64,000 nucleotides of DNA from Mimachlamys varia (taxonomy: Eukaryota > Mollusca > Bivalvia > Pectinida > Pectinidae), in contig OX392527.1 in the NCBI GenBank assembly GCA_947623455.1, positions 51,504,401-51,568,400 of the forward strand. The letters are read 5' to 3'. Both the position numbers and the translations under genes were made by a program. The notes beneath the pieces are model-generated. The model saw nothing but the letters and a program-made list of their open reading frames with translations, searched no databases and was not told the DNA's origin. The stretch's first letter is position 1, and every line of letters begins with the position of its first letter. Positions 46,706 through 57,258 of this stretch are shown piece by piece.

Positions 46706-49160
46706 GCACTGTATGGAGGGAAGTGTGTATGATACATATGTTATGATGAATATAAACTGTCAAACTATAAAATGTCAAGAAGGTACAACACCTTTTGATG
46801 CTTCTGCAGAGTTAAAATAATACAAAGATTGTGTTACTGTTATCATAATCACTTATGACATCATCAGAATGCAAGGTATTATGATGGCATTTAAATTTGG
46901 TGCGAATATCAGAAATGAAATGAAGCATTCTAGTTAATACTTTTATGTCAGAAGTGAGTTGCCTATTTATCAAGACAAATGGGTATTTATGTTGACTGTT
47001 TAATGTAATGTTAAAGAGATTAAGTGAGACTGTGACCTTCGACCCACAATAACACAAGTCATTGTATCAAGGGAGGTAATCCCAATTATTTAATGTGTAT
47101 ACACTTGTTACCCAAAGTACTGAATATAAAGTGCATACAGGAAACCCAAAATATAGAATCTGATAGGTCAATACAGGTATTTCAAAATTATTGTAAGCCA
47201 AGGGAAGTAACTCAAAGCACTACAACGGGAGATAATTTCAAAATCTTGTATCAAAGGCTGTCATTACAATTATAAAATGTCATTTTTTTCCCTCTGATAT
47301 CATTCTACATGACAACTGCCTAGACTTTAATTAAATCAATTTTGCACAGAGTTTGTTTTTCAATTTAATCAATGAAACATCTACAGTTGCCAGGTTTGCA
47401 GTATGACAGTTAAGTTTGGCAGCCATCGATCACAGATGTCACAAGCCTGAGTTTACGACATTGCCTGGAAGGTGCTTTACCCCACTGGAAAGCTAGCAGT
47501 ACTTTAACAGGGCCTAGTAGCTTAATACAGCTCGTCATTTCTATCTGCAAATGTCACAGGAAATATCTTAATCTCCTTTCAATTTGTAGATTTGTTTTTT
47601 TTTCAGAACGAACATTTTTTTGTTATTACATCAACATAGAGAAAAGGTCGTAAGAATCATTTTCAGATAAACACAACACATTGTACGTAACTGTGTTTAC
47701 ACACTGGCTTTTGGGAAAGTCAAGCTTTCTTTAAAGGTTCAAGCAAGTTCTCTGACAAACTTTATACTGAAATATGACCTTGTAGTGTTCTTCACAATGA
47801 TTCAATCTCAAAGGATCTACTTTTTTCACTTTTCGCCATCAATAATAGATATTTATATGTGCACATTTTGACGATTCACATGAGAGTTAGATGTTTAAAC
47901 GGACCAGGGTACTATGACATTAGCCTCATGATCACTTTTTGTGTGTTAAAAGTAATTCACTTTCAACACTGTATACCATATGGCATCACCTGCAAAACTC
48001 CAAAACCTCATTGTGAACTTTGACCCAGGGTATCCCTAACAGTATGACTTGTAATTGTGCTGGTAAAGAAAATGACCAAGCACAAGAGCCATTATCGTGA
48101 CCATTGACCCTATATATGTTTGTATACAATGACATGACCGGAGATGCTCTTAACTGTGACCTCTGACCTGTACTCAATGACACTAAAAGCCCTGGTGCAG
48201 TGACTGTATAGCCGCCCCAGAGATGTATGTATAACCCACAAACAACCACCTGTATATATATCTGTTACGTAAACAAAGGGATGATAGCCGTACACAACTC
48301 TACAGATTGGCATGTGTACAGAATCATAGCGGCCATTATAACTTTACGCTTGGAATTTCCTTCCGATGTCTGGCACCAACAACCAACTCACTCCCATTGT
48401 TAATGTTTTGTACAAACGGACCACATTTCAGTAACACCCTGTACATCAAGGCACAGCGGAACGAACGCCGATTCCCGTTACATCGGTACTGCCAAAAGGT
48501 AACAAGGATCAGGTGCAAGCCTATAGCCACCAGGAAAAGAAAAAAGCTTTTAAAAAAAATCTGTTTTCTATCACATGCATATCCATTTCTTTATTGGTGA
48601 TCTTTTGTCATCGCAAGAGTTACTTCCCTTTACATATATTGGCCGTAGGTTAGCACCACACAACAAACAAAAACATTTCTGCGTGCTGTCGTGGTGTATA
48701 CCCTTTACTTGGATTTCAGCCACACACCGCTATCTGAGAACTGGAATAATTTAATGAACAACAGATTGAAATAAACTGTCAATCATATTATAAATTTTAT
48801 GTATGACATCCTGACCTTGCTGTCAGAATCAATCCCCCATCCGTTCAAGCGTGCAATATTTGAAAATTGGAGCGTAGGGGTCGCGGCAGTGTGAACTCAG
48901 TCAAGTGGAAAGTCACAACACGGACAGATAGAAATGCTGACTATGGATTATCATTAATCACACAGCGCAGATTAAGGTTGGACAGTGTCGTAAATCAGAC
49001 ATGAAATCACTAGCCATATTCCATCATATCCTCCAGTACATCAGCTTCAGTATCAAGTATTCCCATGGTATCAAAGTAATTGTCAAATGCATGGCATCCT
49101 GTTTTGATTGCATGTCACAATAGCAAACTGATTTTTTTTTATTAATGAAATGAGATTCTG
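46706..49160. other. Intronic sequence, nothing recognised
   Basis: Two GGGAAGTAACTC motifs lie here (47202 plus, 48617 minus). The overlapping ORFs at 48307-48600 (plus) and 48336-48530 (minus) are in a slightly G+C-richer patch. They show no domain I can name and no matched splice sites. Confidence 0.45.
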
Positions 49161-49164
49161 TCAA

Positions 49165-49350
49165 GTGAATCTAACAATTGAATTATCAGAAAACAAAAAA
49201 ATTAGTTTAATAATCTGTGAATCTAACAATTGAATAATAAAAAAAAATATTCGTATAATAATCTGTGAACCTAACAATTGAATAATAAAAAGAAATATTC
49301 GTTTAATAATCTGTGAATCTAAAAATTGAATAATAATAAAAAAATATTTG
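49165..49350 (+). repeat. About 50-bp AT-rich tandem repeat, 4 copies
   Basis: TCTGTGAATCTAACAATTGA followed by ATAATAAAAA and TATTCGTTTAATAA recurs at 49175, 49227, 49275 and 49322. Confidence 0.88.
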
Positions 49351-50187
49351 TTTGATAATTAAGACCTTTTTGTTTATCACGTTTGTTGTTTGGCAGATAC
49401 TCTTACTTTCAGACATACATATTACAAATTTCACTTAACCAGGCATCTGAAGTTAAAACACATGAGTCTACCCAGCAGTAAAAATGTATAGTGGTACCAA
49501 TGAAGTCAACAGTATATCAACCAAAGGGTACGAATGCAGTATTTAAATTTTGATGGAAACAAATTTCAAACGTATATACACATGCAGGCCATTGGAAGGG
49601 AAGAAAATGCCACTTTCCAAATTAAGTTCTCCAGCATCCGCATCAGGGTGAGAGAAGAACATTCAACATTTATACCTTATATGACACTAATATGTTTTCT
49701 ATGTATACAGTGTAGATCCAATACCAGATTACACAAACAGGTTGTCCTTATAGCGCTCGCTCGCCACTCATGACACTAAGCACGTCGGTGTTACATACAC
49801 GACTCATAGGACACTAGCCGTGTTCACTTTCAGTATCATCCTATCGACATGAAATCACATGGGAACCGCTTCAAAGGAGCTTACACACAATTACGATATG
49901 TGCTAGTCCTGAACTTTACACCTTCATACATACATGTATATCGGTGGTATCTGTCAGTTATGGTTGGGTAAACACAGGGTTCCAACTGTCAGTCACAGTT
50001 GAGTAACTCGCATAAATCGTTAAGTAATTGACACCCATCTATATATATGTATTGGCCCTGACTTGTACAGATCAAGACCCCTGTTTATTTGATATATATA
50101 CTGTATAACACCAGCGAAATCTATCTAGCCACTTCTGCTAATTAAATTTTATTATGATATACTGTTAATAACAAACTAATTAGGCTC
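49351..50187. other. Intronic sequence, nothing recognised
   Basis: No recognised exon or element. Confidence 0.5.
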
Positions 50188-50193
50188 CTTACC

Positions 50194-50449
50194 CATACTT
50201 GCCAACCATCCCTATTTAGGAGGGAGACTCCCAATTTTGGACCCTAAAATGTTGCATTTTTAACTTTGGAATTTGCTTATCTGTTCCTATTTTTAAAGAT
50301 CTGATGATTTCTGCTGAAAGAAGGGCTCAAAAGAAGCCATTTAAAAGTGTTATTTTACCTCTGAATGTACATGTATACAATTATTTATATTTTCAAATCT
50401 GAGGACACGTAATCTCCCCCATGGAAATTTCAAAAAGTTGGCAAGTATG
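50194..50449. mobile_element. MITE with CATACTTGCC ends and 6-bp target duplication, copy 2
   Basis: This 256-bp copy is bounded by CATACTTGCCAAC and GTTGGCAAGTATG and flanked by the direct repeat CTTACC at 50188-50193 and 50450-50455. Its terminal repeats are longer and cleaner than in copy 1 at 17156-17413 (13 bp versus 10 bp). Confidence 0.92.
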
Positions 50450-50455
50450 CTTACC

Positions 50456-50807
50456 ATCACAATTTTAACATCAGCAACTATACTGAGCTTTATTTGTGAA
50501 AAATGCACTTTAATTATCATTTCTATCACAATTGAATTGATACTGGTAAACTTTATGTCACAATCAAAAGATAGCGGTACCCCAACAAGTGGCCGTCAGT
50601 TATCATATTTACCAAGTGTTTAGTCCTAACAGAATTTAAAGTCATGTTTAGCCTTAGGCCCTTAATATCTCATGAAAGTAAAGCTGAAAACCAACCATCA
50701 TTAAGTATGAGAACCCCTTTTTTCTGTGATAAAGTTCAAACTGTCTAGATAACCATGTATCCTCACACTAGAAAATCATGATTCCTGGTTCTTGCTGGGA
50801 TAACTTA
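50456..50807. other. Short intronic spacer
   Basis: Nothing recognised. Confidence 0.5.
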
Positions 50808-51027
50808 GTTTGGTTTATTTTGTTTTACGTACTATTAACAGCCAGGGTTATTTAAGAATGTGCCAGGTTTTGGAGGTGGAGGAAAGCTGGAGTACCCGGT
50901 AAAAAACCACTGACCTAAGGTCAGTAAATGGCCACTGCGCCACATGGGATTCGAACTCGCAACCCAGAGGTGGAGGGCTATTGGTAGAATGTCGGAACAC
51001 CTTAACCACTCGGCCACCACTGCAGGG
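50808..51027 (-). mobile_element. tRNA-headed SINE, near full length
   Basis: On the minus strand the head reads GTGGTGGCCGAGTGGTTAAG (Ser/Leu-type A box), then GTGTTCCGACATTCTACCAA, then GGGTTGCGAGTTCGAATCCC (B box). The body is CCGGGTACTCCAGCTTTCCT and CCAAAACCTGGCACATTCTT. The tail is CCCTGGCTGTTAATAGTACG followed by TAAAACAAAATAAACCAAAC. It is the best-preserved member of the family at 30675, 39650 and 41461. The tRNA part has a long variable arm but mispaired stems, so it is not a functional tRNA-Ser. Confidence 0.85.
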
Positions 51028-52205
51028 ATAACAACTGCCACTTATCATAATATAATGTCAAGAAGGAGAGATGCACATAGAATGCACTGTAACGTGACAT
51101 CATAATTAGACAGGCCAATTGAGCCACATCCTGGTATGGCTGTAAGCGGTTACAGGAGAAATGCAATTTTATGTTTAACAATTTTAAAGTTTACAGAATT
51201 TTTTTTTCTGTCAACAATTTGAGGCAAGCTCATAAATATCAATATTTACAAAAATGTTAGCTCTATATAGCCTTGAGATCTAGACGTAGAGCATTGAAAC
51301 AGCCGGTATAAGCTTCCCATTATCGTTGTAGAGCTTGTGTCTTCGACTGAAGTTATAGCTTGTGCATCTGTCAAAGTAGAGTTGTTATGCTGGTATTTAT
51401 GAAATAAAACAAAACAAAAAACCAGTTGGAAAGACCTTTGGGAGCTCGTTCACTGTTAAATAATTTTTTCAACAAAAATAGAAAAAAAATTTCATCAGAC
51501 TTTTTTCCGCATACAGAAGAAAATATATTTCATCAGGTGATAGCTATGCATTTAAATGTCAAGACATCTGTCGCAGTCCCTCCTGTCCATATAACATGTG
51601 TTTGTAATGTACAGCGTGCCAGTGAATAACATCCATTTTAGGTGTCGTTGCTATAAAAACTTACTGCTCATAAACAAGTTGTATAAATGTCCCCTGGCTA
51701 GGAGTTCCCCCCATAATTATCACATTCTGTAATTATATAATCAGTTAGCCATTGTAAGCGAAGTTCTTTCTAGGGTCTCCTGGGGTTTCGCAATAAACAT
51801 CTATTTCTGGCCATCGATAAAGCTAACCAGTTCGACAAAGACGACACGAAATGTATATGTTTGCAACAATGCACAAGCAATCTCCTGCTCTTCTTTCATT
51901 TACTAACAGTTCAATTAAGATCAGCCAGGATAAGGTGTGTTGGCGACTCGGGCGCGACATCCACACCCGCTGACAGTATCTGATATTCCTGCACTGATCA
52001 CTGCATATGCCAAGCTTGGTTTGGAATTAATAGGTTGCAGAAATAGTATGCAGACTTCTTCTCTCTACTGAAGAGTTCTGCTGAAATGTTCTTTCAAACA
52101 CACAGTAGATCTACATCTGTATATAAACAGAACTATAGACAAGGCACATCATACAAATAAAACACAGCAACCAGCAATCACAAAACATTATACAGTTTAG
52201 ATAAG
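51028..52205. other. Intronic sequence, nothing recognised
   Basis: A small G+C-rich patch at 51940-51985 (GGCGACTCGGGCGCGACATC) stands out but has no ORF or splice context. Confidence 0.45.
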
Positions 52206-52208
52206 CCC

Positions 52209-52480
52209 TTCACCTAATCCTAACCTTGACCTTGACATCCACCTGATTCTCAGCTCGACTTTGACACCCACCTAATCCTTAGCTTGACCTTGACCTCCAC
52301 CTGATGCTTAGCTTGACTTTGACCCCCACCAGATCCTTAGCTTGACCTTGATCTCCACATGATCCTTAGCTTGACCTGCTTGAACTCTACCTGATCCTAA
52401 CTTGACCTTCACCTTCACCTGATCCTTAGCTTGGCCTTGACCTCTACCTGATTCTAAGCTTGACCTTGACCTTTACAGTT
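52209..52480 (+). repeat. 29-bp tandem repeat, about 9 copies
   Basis: The unit is ACCTTGACCTCCACCTGATC plus CTTAGCTTG. The complement of CTTGACCTTGA contains TCAAGGTCA, an extended nuclear-receptor half-site, in most units. Confidence 0.9.
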
Positions 52481-53329
52481 CTTTTAAATATTCTTGTAAA
52501 TTAATATTCTAGCCACTTCCCCACTAGACCAGGGTGCAGTTCTCTTCACTCATTCGATAGGGCACTAGAATTTAAGTATTGCCAGAGTTTCCAGATTTGA
52601 ACCATTGCAAGTAAACAAATATTCACCTTTGAAACATATTTCTGACAACTGTCTACTGAAGGGCATTGCTGAATATGACCTGTTTTTTGGTTCAATAGTA
52701 GTGTACACAAATATCAACACCCTGCAGGTGATATTTCTCAATTGTGACTAGTTTTGACACATACAGGATAATGATTTTCTGTTGTATTTTAAGCTATAAA
52801 ATAGGGTAAATGTTTATTAGAATGGACCCAGAAATTTTTTTATCAAAATTAATCAAAACATCAACGTAATCTGCTTCTCATTAAAGCTTGTAACAGTTGC
52901 AATATACAGCCCTGGTATTGGTTGCTGTGATAAGGGAAGTCTTCGTTCCGCCGATGGCTATATGTGGATTCTTAAACGGCTATCATTGAACACCTTAGCA
53001 CTTTGGTATACAATCTCCAACCTTATATTTTATTGATCGGCCATAAGCTGAGCTTGGCATGCAATGTGTTTAAAATCTCCAGGCAGAGCCAGCTTTACTA
53101 TTTGACAGAGCAGCGTGCAGCACTTTGCCATCCTACTCGAGGTAGAAGTTGGGACGGTACAGTATTGTCAATAACTACAGCGATAATCAATCCGTAGCAA
53201 TGACAACAAAAGGAATTGAAATCTAAGAGGTGTGTGATGTGCGTGCGAAAGTGTATTGTCAGCGAAATATCAGAACGTTGCCGGTAAACTAACGGCAAGT
53301 AAACATTTCCAGTGTTAGTTAGTACATTT
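52481..53329. other. Intronic sequence, nothing recognised
   Basis: No exon or element recognised. Confidence 0.5.
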
Positions 53330-53334
53330 ACTTA

Positions 53335-53740
53335 ATTAGAGGTTCATCAGTACAGTGTCAGTGGAAAATCAGTACATTTTCAGTTGGAAATCAGTATATG
53401 TCAGTGATATAATCAGTATAATATAAACAGAAAATCAGTATATTTTCAGTTGGAAATCAGTATATGTCAGTGATATAATCAGCATATTGTAAATAGAAAA
53501 TCAGTATATTTTCAGTTGGAAATCAGTATATATGTCAGTGATATAATCAGTATATTATAAATAGAAAATCAGTTCATTTTCAGTTGGAAATCAGTATATA
53601 TATCAGTGATATAATCAGTATATTGTAAATAGAAAAGCAGTTCATTTTCAGTTGGAAATTAGTATATGTCAGTGATATAATTAGTATATTGTAAACAGAA
53701 AATTAGTACATTGTAAGTGAGATAAGTATCATGAAAGTGA
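53335..53740 (+). repeat. About 63-bp tandem repeat, 6 copies
   Basis: TTTTCAGTTGGAAATCAGTA, TATGTCAGTGATATAATCAG and TATATTGTAAATAGAAAATC recur. The basic sub-motif AATCAGTATAT appears several times per unit, so the array grew from a smaller repeat. It ends about 230 bp short of the exon at 53976. Confidence 0.92.
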
Positions 53741-53975
53741 TTTAAAATCAGTAGTGTTTCATTTGTTAATAAATACATAACCAGTAGGATATCAGTATAC
53801 AATCAGTGGTAAATTGTGCAGTATATTGTCAGCAAGACATGAAGATTTACAGTATTGACGATAACCGTTTTCTGGGAAGATTACTTTTTCGTGAGATATG
53901 TTTGGGTCTTGTTATTACAGGACCAGGGTACCAATTTGAGATTCCGTGAGGTCTACAGACACAGCGACGACTCAC

Positions 53976-54121
53976 CACATCAAAGTGTCCATGTTGACAA
54001 GCAAGGTGAATCGGTGTCTCGCCTTCCTTCGCTTGTTCGTTGGTTGGCGACTGCCATTGTAGTAACATGTGTACGGGCTCCGACTTTCCCTGCCAGGCGG
54101 CATAGTGAAGGGCTAGCATTC
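53976..54121 (-). CDS. CASKIN: CASKIN exon: ankyrin repeats 2 and 3 (start)
   Basis: This is a 146-nt exon with acceptor ctacag above 54121 and donor GTG|GTGAGT below 53976. Its first two bases complete a Gly codon with the last base of the upstream exon, giving NKGMLALHYAAWQGK. The 48 full codons end at HFDV in phase 0. Repeat 2 reads MLALHYAAWQGKSEPVHMLL. Repeat 3 begins ETPIHLACQHGHFDV. The LHYAAWQG signature is shared with CASKIN proteins and is the most diagnostic stretch of the exon. The loop QWQSPTNEQAKEG between the repeats departs from the ankyrin consensus, and this is also the least conserved part in relatives. The next exon joins cleanly without a split codon. Confidence 0.94.
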
Positions 54122-54339
54122 CTGTAGGTTGTAACAAACATTACGTCAAAATTCTCAAAATTACTGTCAGGGCACTTTGTATGCTGTACATATTTTGACA
54201 CTTGAGATAATTTATTAACTGATTAAATGAGTATAAATACAGAGAGTTTTTTTTTATAATTTATCTACAGCCCATATCACTTCTATTTCACACAAAGTCT
54301 TCCATGAAATACAAGTGACTTACGATGCAACAGTTCTTT

Positions 54340-55815
54340 AATACATTAGGGCAATTGCTGAGTATTACTCGGGTACCTATCTGATGAAGGAATGCTGGGT
54401 ATTACTCAGGTACCTATCTGATGAAGGAATGCTGGGTATTACTCGGGTACCTATGTGATGAAGGAATGTTGAGTATTACTCGGGTACCTATCTGATGAAG
54501 GAATGCTGGGTATTACTCGGGTACCTATCTGATGAAGGAATGCTTGGTATTACTCGGGTACCTATCTGATGAAGGAATGCTGGGTATTACTTGGTTATCT
54601 GATGAAGGAATGTTGTGTATTACTCGGGTACCTATCTGATGAAGGAATGCTGGGTATTACTCGGGTATCTATCTGATGAAGGAATGCTGGGTATTACTCG
54701 GGTACCTATCTGATGAAGGAATACTGGGTATTACTCGGGTACCTATCTGATGAAGGAATGCTGGGTATTACTCGGGTATCTATCTGATGAAGGAATGCTG
54801 GGTATTACTCGGGTACCTATCTGATGAAGGAATTAATGCTGGGTATTACTCGGGTACCTATCTGATGAAGGAATACTGGGTATTACTCGGGTACCTATCT
54901 GATGAAGGAATGCTGGGTATTACTTGGGTATCTATCTGACGAAGGAATACTGAGTAATACTCGAGTACCTATCTGATAAAGGAATGCCGGGTATTACTCG
55001 GGAATCTGATGTAAGAATGCTGGGTATTACTCGGGTACCTATCTGACGAAGGAATACTGAGTATTACTCATGTGCCTATCTGATAAAGGAACGCTGGGTA
55101 TTACTCAAGTCCCAATCTGACGAAGGAATGCTGGGTATTACTTGAGTACCTGATGAATGAATACTGGGTAATACTCGGGTACCTATTTGATGAAGGAATG
55201 CTGGGTATTACTCGGGTACCTGATGAATGAATACTGGGTAATACTCGGGTACCTATTTGATGAAGGAATGCTGGGTATTACTCATGTGCCTATCTGATAA
55301 AGGAACGCTGGGTATTACTCATGTGCCTATCTGATAAAGGAACGCTGGGTATTACTCAAGTCCCAATCTGACGAAGGAATGCTGGGTATTACTTGAGTAC
55401 CTATCTGACAAAGGAATGCTGGGTATTACTTGAGTACCTATCTGACAAAGGAATGCTGGGTATTACTTGAGTACCTATCTGACAAAGGAACGCTGGGTAT
55501 TACTCACGTCCCAATCTGACGAAGGAATGCTGGGTATTACTTGAGTACCTATCTGACAAAGGAATGCTGGGTATTACTCGGGTACCTATCTGACAAAGGA
55601 ACGCTGGGTATTACTCAAGTCCCAATCTGACGAAGGAATGCTGGGTATTATTTGCGTACCTATCTGACGAAGGAATGCTGGGTATTACTTGAGTACCTAT
55701 CTGACAAAGGAATGCTGGGTATTACTCGGGTACCTATCTGACAAAGGAATGCTGGGTATTACTCGGGTACCTATCTGATCAACCAATGCTGGGTATTACT
55801 CATGTACCTATATAT
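54340..55815 (+). repeat. 37-bp minisatellite, about 39 copies
   Basis: The unit is GAAGGAATGCTGGGTATTAC plus TCGGGTACCTATCTGAT. Left units are nearly uniform. From about 54950 onward, variants (ACTTGAGTACC, ACTCATGTGCC, AAGTCCCAATCTGACG) alternate and recur as blocks, for example at 55140-55270 and 55270-55400. It fills most of the 2.26-kb intron between the first two visible CASKIN exons. Confidence 0.95.
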
Positions 55816-56381
55816 CTATCATTAAGTCATTGTTCGGTAAATGTGGGTGTGTGAATAGCCGTCAATCACTGCTACGACCTCTACGACCCTCCTCACAGCA
55901 ACATGATTCGGACTGATGGACAGATAGGCGACAGGATTCTATCGGGATTGTATCGGATGATTCACGTACAGATAGACAATAATGGCTGACAAGGCCAGGG
56001 TTCTAGTTCACAGGAGCTTTGTTTTCAGAGGTGAAGAAGATAGCATACAGGAAATGAGTTTTGTTTGTCTCAGGTACACAACACATTGACGGAAACAAGA
56101 TAGGAAGGAAAAAAAGCATCGAGATATTTCATTCAACGAAACGAGGTAGTACTAAAATAGGAGTAAGATAACAGTTTGGATGACAAATGTAAAGAACATT
56201 AGTCTTATTTACACCCAGTTATTGCCGATATTCTTGACATGAAGAAATTGAATTCAAATTCATCTAATTGATCAATAGGAAAGTAAATTTCACAAAAAAA
56301 ATAAATTTAGAAATGGAACAAAGGCATTCATTCTTAAGTAAAATTTCATTGTGTTACGATGATAAGACCAGCCGGAATTAC
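55816..56381. other. Intronic spacer
   Basis: No recognised feature between the 37-bp array and the ankyrin repeat 1 exon. Confidence 0.5.
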
Positions 56382-56479
56382 CTTTGTTGTCTTGGATACT
56401 GACTGATGATCCATTCTCCAGCAGCAGTTGCATCATGTCCAGGTTTCCAACCAGAGCCGCCTGGTGTAGAGCCGACATG
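56382..56479 (-). CDS. CASKIN: CASKIN exon: ankyrin repeat 1
   Basis: This is a 98-nt internal exon. Its acceptor is tgtttttcag just above 56479 and its donor is G|GTAATT below 56382. One base completes a codon from the missing upstream exon, then 32 codons follow, then one base of a glycine codon finished in the next exon (phase 1). The peptide begins MSALHQAALVGNLDMMQLLL and continues ENGSSVSIQDNK. This is a canonical ankyrin unit with the helix-1 ALHQAA, the G-N-L-D turn and the LLLENG second helix. It aligns with the first ankyrin repeat of vertebrate CASKIN, where the same turn precedes a GMRPLHYAAWQG-type second repeat. The methionine at its start is not the initiator, because a good acceptor lies directly before it. 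A 62-bp tandem array starts at this acceptor. Confidence 0.93.
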
Positions 56480-56481
56480 CT

Positions 56482-56800
56482 GAAAAACAAACCAACAGTT
56501 CAATGTCATATGTAGTCTGTTATATCTAGTGTCAGGAAATGTTAAAAACAAACCAACAGTTGAACGTCATATGTTGTCTGTTATATCAAGTGTCGGGAAA
56601 TCTGTTAAAAACAAACCAACAGTTCAATGTCATATATGTAGTCTGTTGTATCTAGTGTCAGGAAATGTTAAAAACAAACCAACAGTTCAACGTCATATGT
56701 TGTCTGTTATATGTAGTGTCGGGAAATCTGTTAAAAACATACCAACAGTTCAACGCCATATGTAGTCTGTTGTATCTAATGGTGGAAAATCTGTTAAAAA
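56482..56800 (+). repeat. 62-bp tandem repeat, 5 copies, starting at a splice acceptor
   Basis: AAAAACAAACCAACAGTTCA, TGTCATATGTAGTCTGTTAT and ATCTAGTGTCAGGAAATGTT recur at 56492, 56553, 56616, 56679 and 56742. The first copy contains the polypyrimidine tract of the ankyrin repeat 1 acceptor (tgtttttcag on the minus strand). Other copies read tgtttttaac at that place, so only one carries the AG. Confidence 0.92.
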
Positions 56801-57258
56801 TTTCAATTGACCATCAGTTCCGATAAAAATTTGTCTTGATAATCAATGCAAATAATTAATTAAGTTACCAGTTACATACGGTATAGACATAATGAGTTTT
56901 GAAATTTTAAAGGTATTTTGATTTTTTACGACACTGGATTTGACCATGTAGTGAATTGGTCTACATAATAGTGCATGCACATGAAATTACAATAAAATAG
57001 AAAAAGAACTTTAAATTGTAAATTTTTATAAAATTTGTCTTTTTAGCGCTCCTATATAAGCAATGATAAATCTAAGTGAATTTGTTTATTTTAAACAAGA
57101 GTAAAAATGTAGCTTGTTTCACACAGGTCCGATTAATTGATTATTATGAATTGTAATCAATAATCGCATCGGAAGAGGGACAAAACGATAATTGATAATT
57201 GATTACTGATTAATCAATTACATCTAATCAATGCCCCATCACCAAATATATTGGTATA
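56801..57258. other. Intronic sequence with clustered TAATCAAT-type sites
   Basis: Between 57127 and 57235, ATTGATTA, TAATCAAT and GATAATTGATAATTGATTAC strings crowd together on both strands. The rest is plain intron or upstream sequence. Confidence 0.5.

Larger units (their letters stand above)
3433..56479 (-). other. CASKIN: CASKIN-like gene, partial (six exons, 5 complete introns)
   Basis: This span covers the six linked exons listed separately. Reading from high to low coordinates, the exon lengths are 98, 146, 227, 109, 109 and 95 nt. The intron phases between them are 1, 0, 2, 0 and 1, and every junction restores a codon inside a recognisable ankyrin or SH3 segment. Introns are 54122-56381, 44556-53975, 42014-44328, 24628-41904 and 3528-24518, all GT-AG. 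CASKIN proteins are cytoplasmic scaffolds. In vertebrates they bind the synaptic MAGUK kinase CASK, and in flies Caskin works with the receptor phosphatase Lar in axon guidance. Missing from the window are the roughly 45 N-terminal residues, the second half of the SH3, the SAM pair and the C-terminal tail. Gene identity is firm. Expression and alternative isoforms are unknown. Confidence 0.93.

Noticed and set aside
48307..48600. 97-codon plus-strand ORF and its 64-codon antisense partner in a G+C-richer patch
   Set aside because: Neither shows a domain I can name and neither has matched splice sites. Could be an old repeat; not called.
50950..51027. Functional tRNA-Ser gene on the minus strand
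   Set aside because: The Ser/Leu-type head is fused to a SINE body and tail, with mispaired stems.
54340..55815. CRISPR-like direct repeats of 37 bp
   Set aside because: Units are contiguous with no unique spacers, no cas genes are present, and the setting is eukaryotic intron. It is a minisatellite.
56290..56490. Methionine at the start of the ankyrin repeat 1 ORF as the protein start
   Set aside because: It sits one base after a strong acceptor (tgtttttcag), and the family has an N-terminal segment before this repeat.
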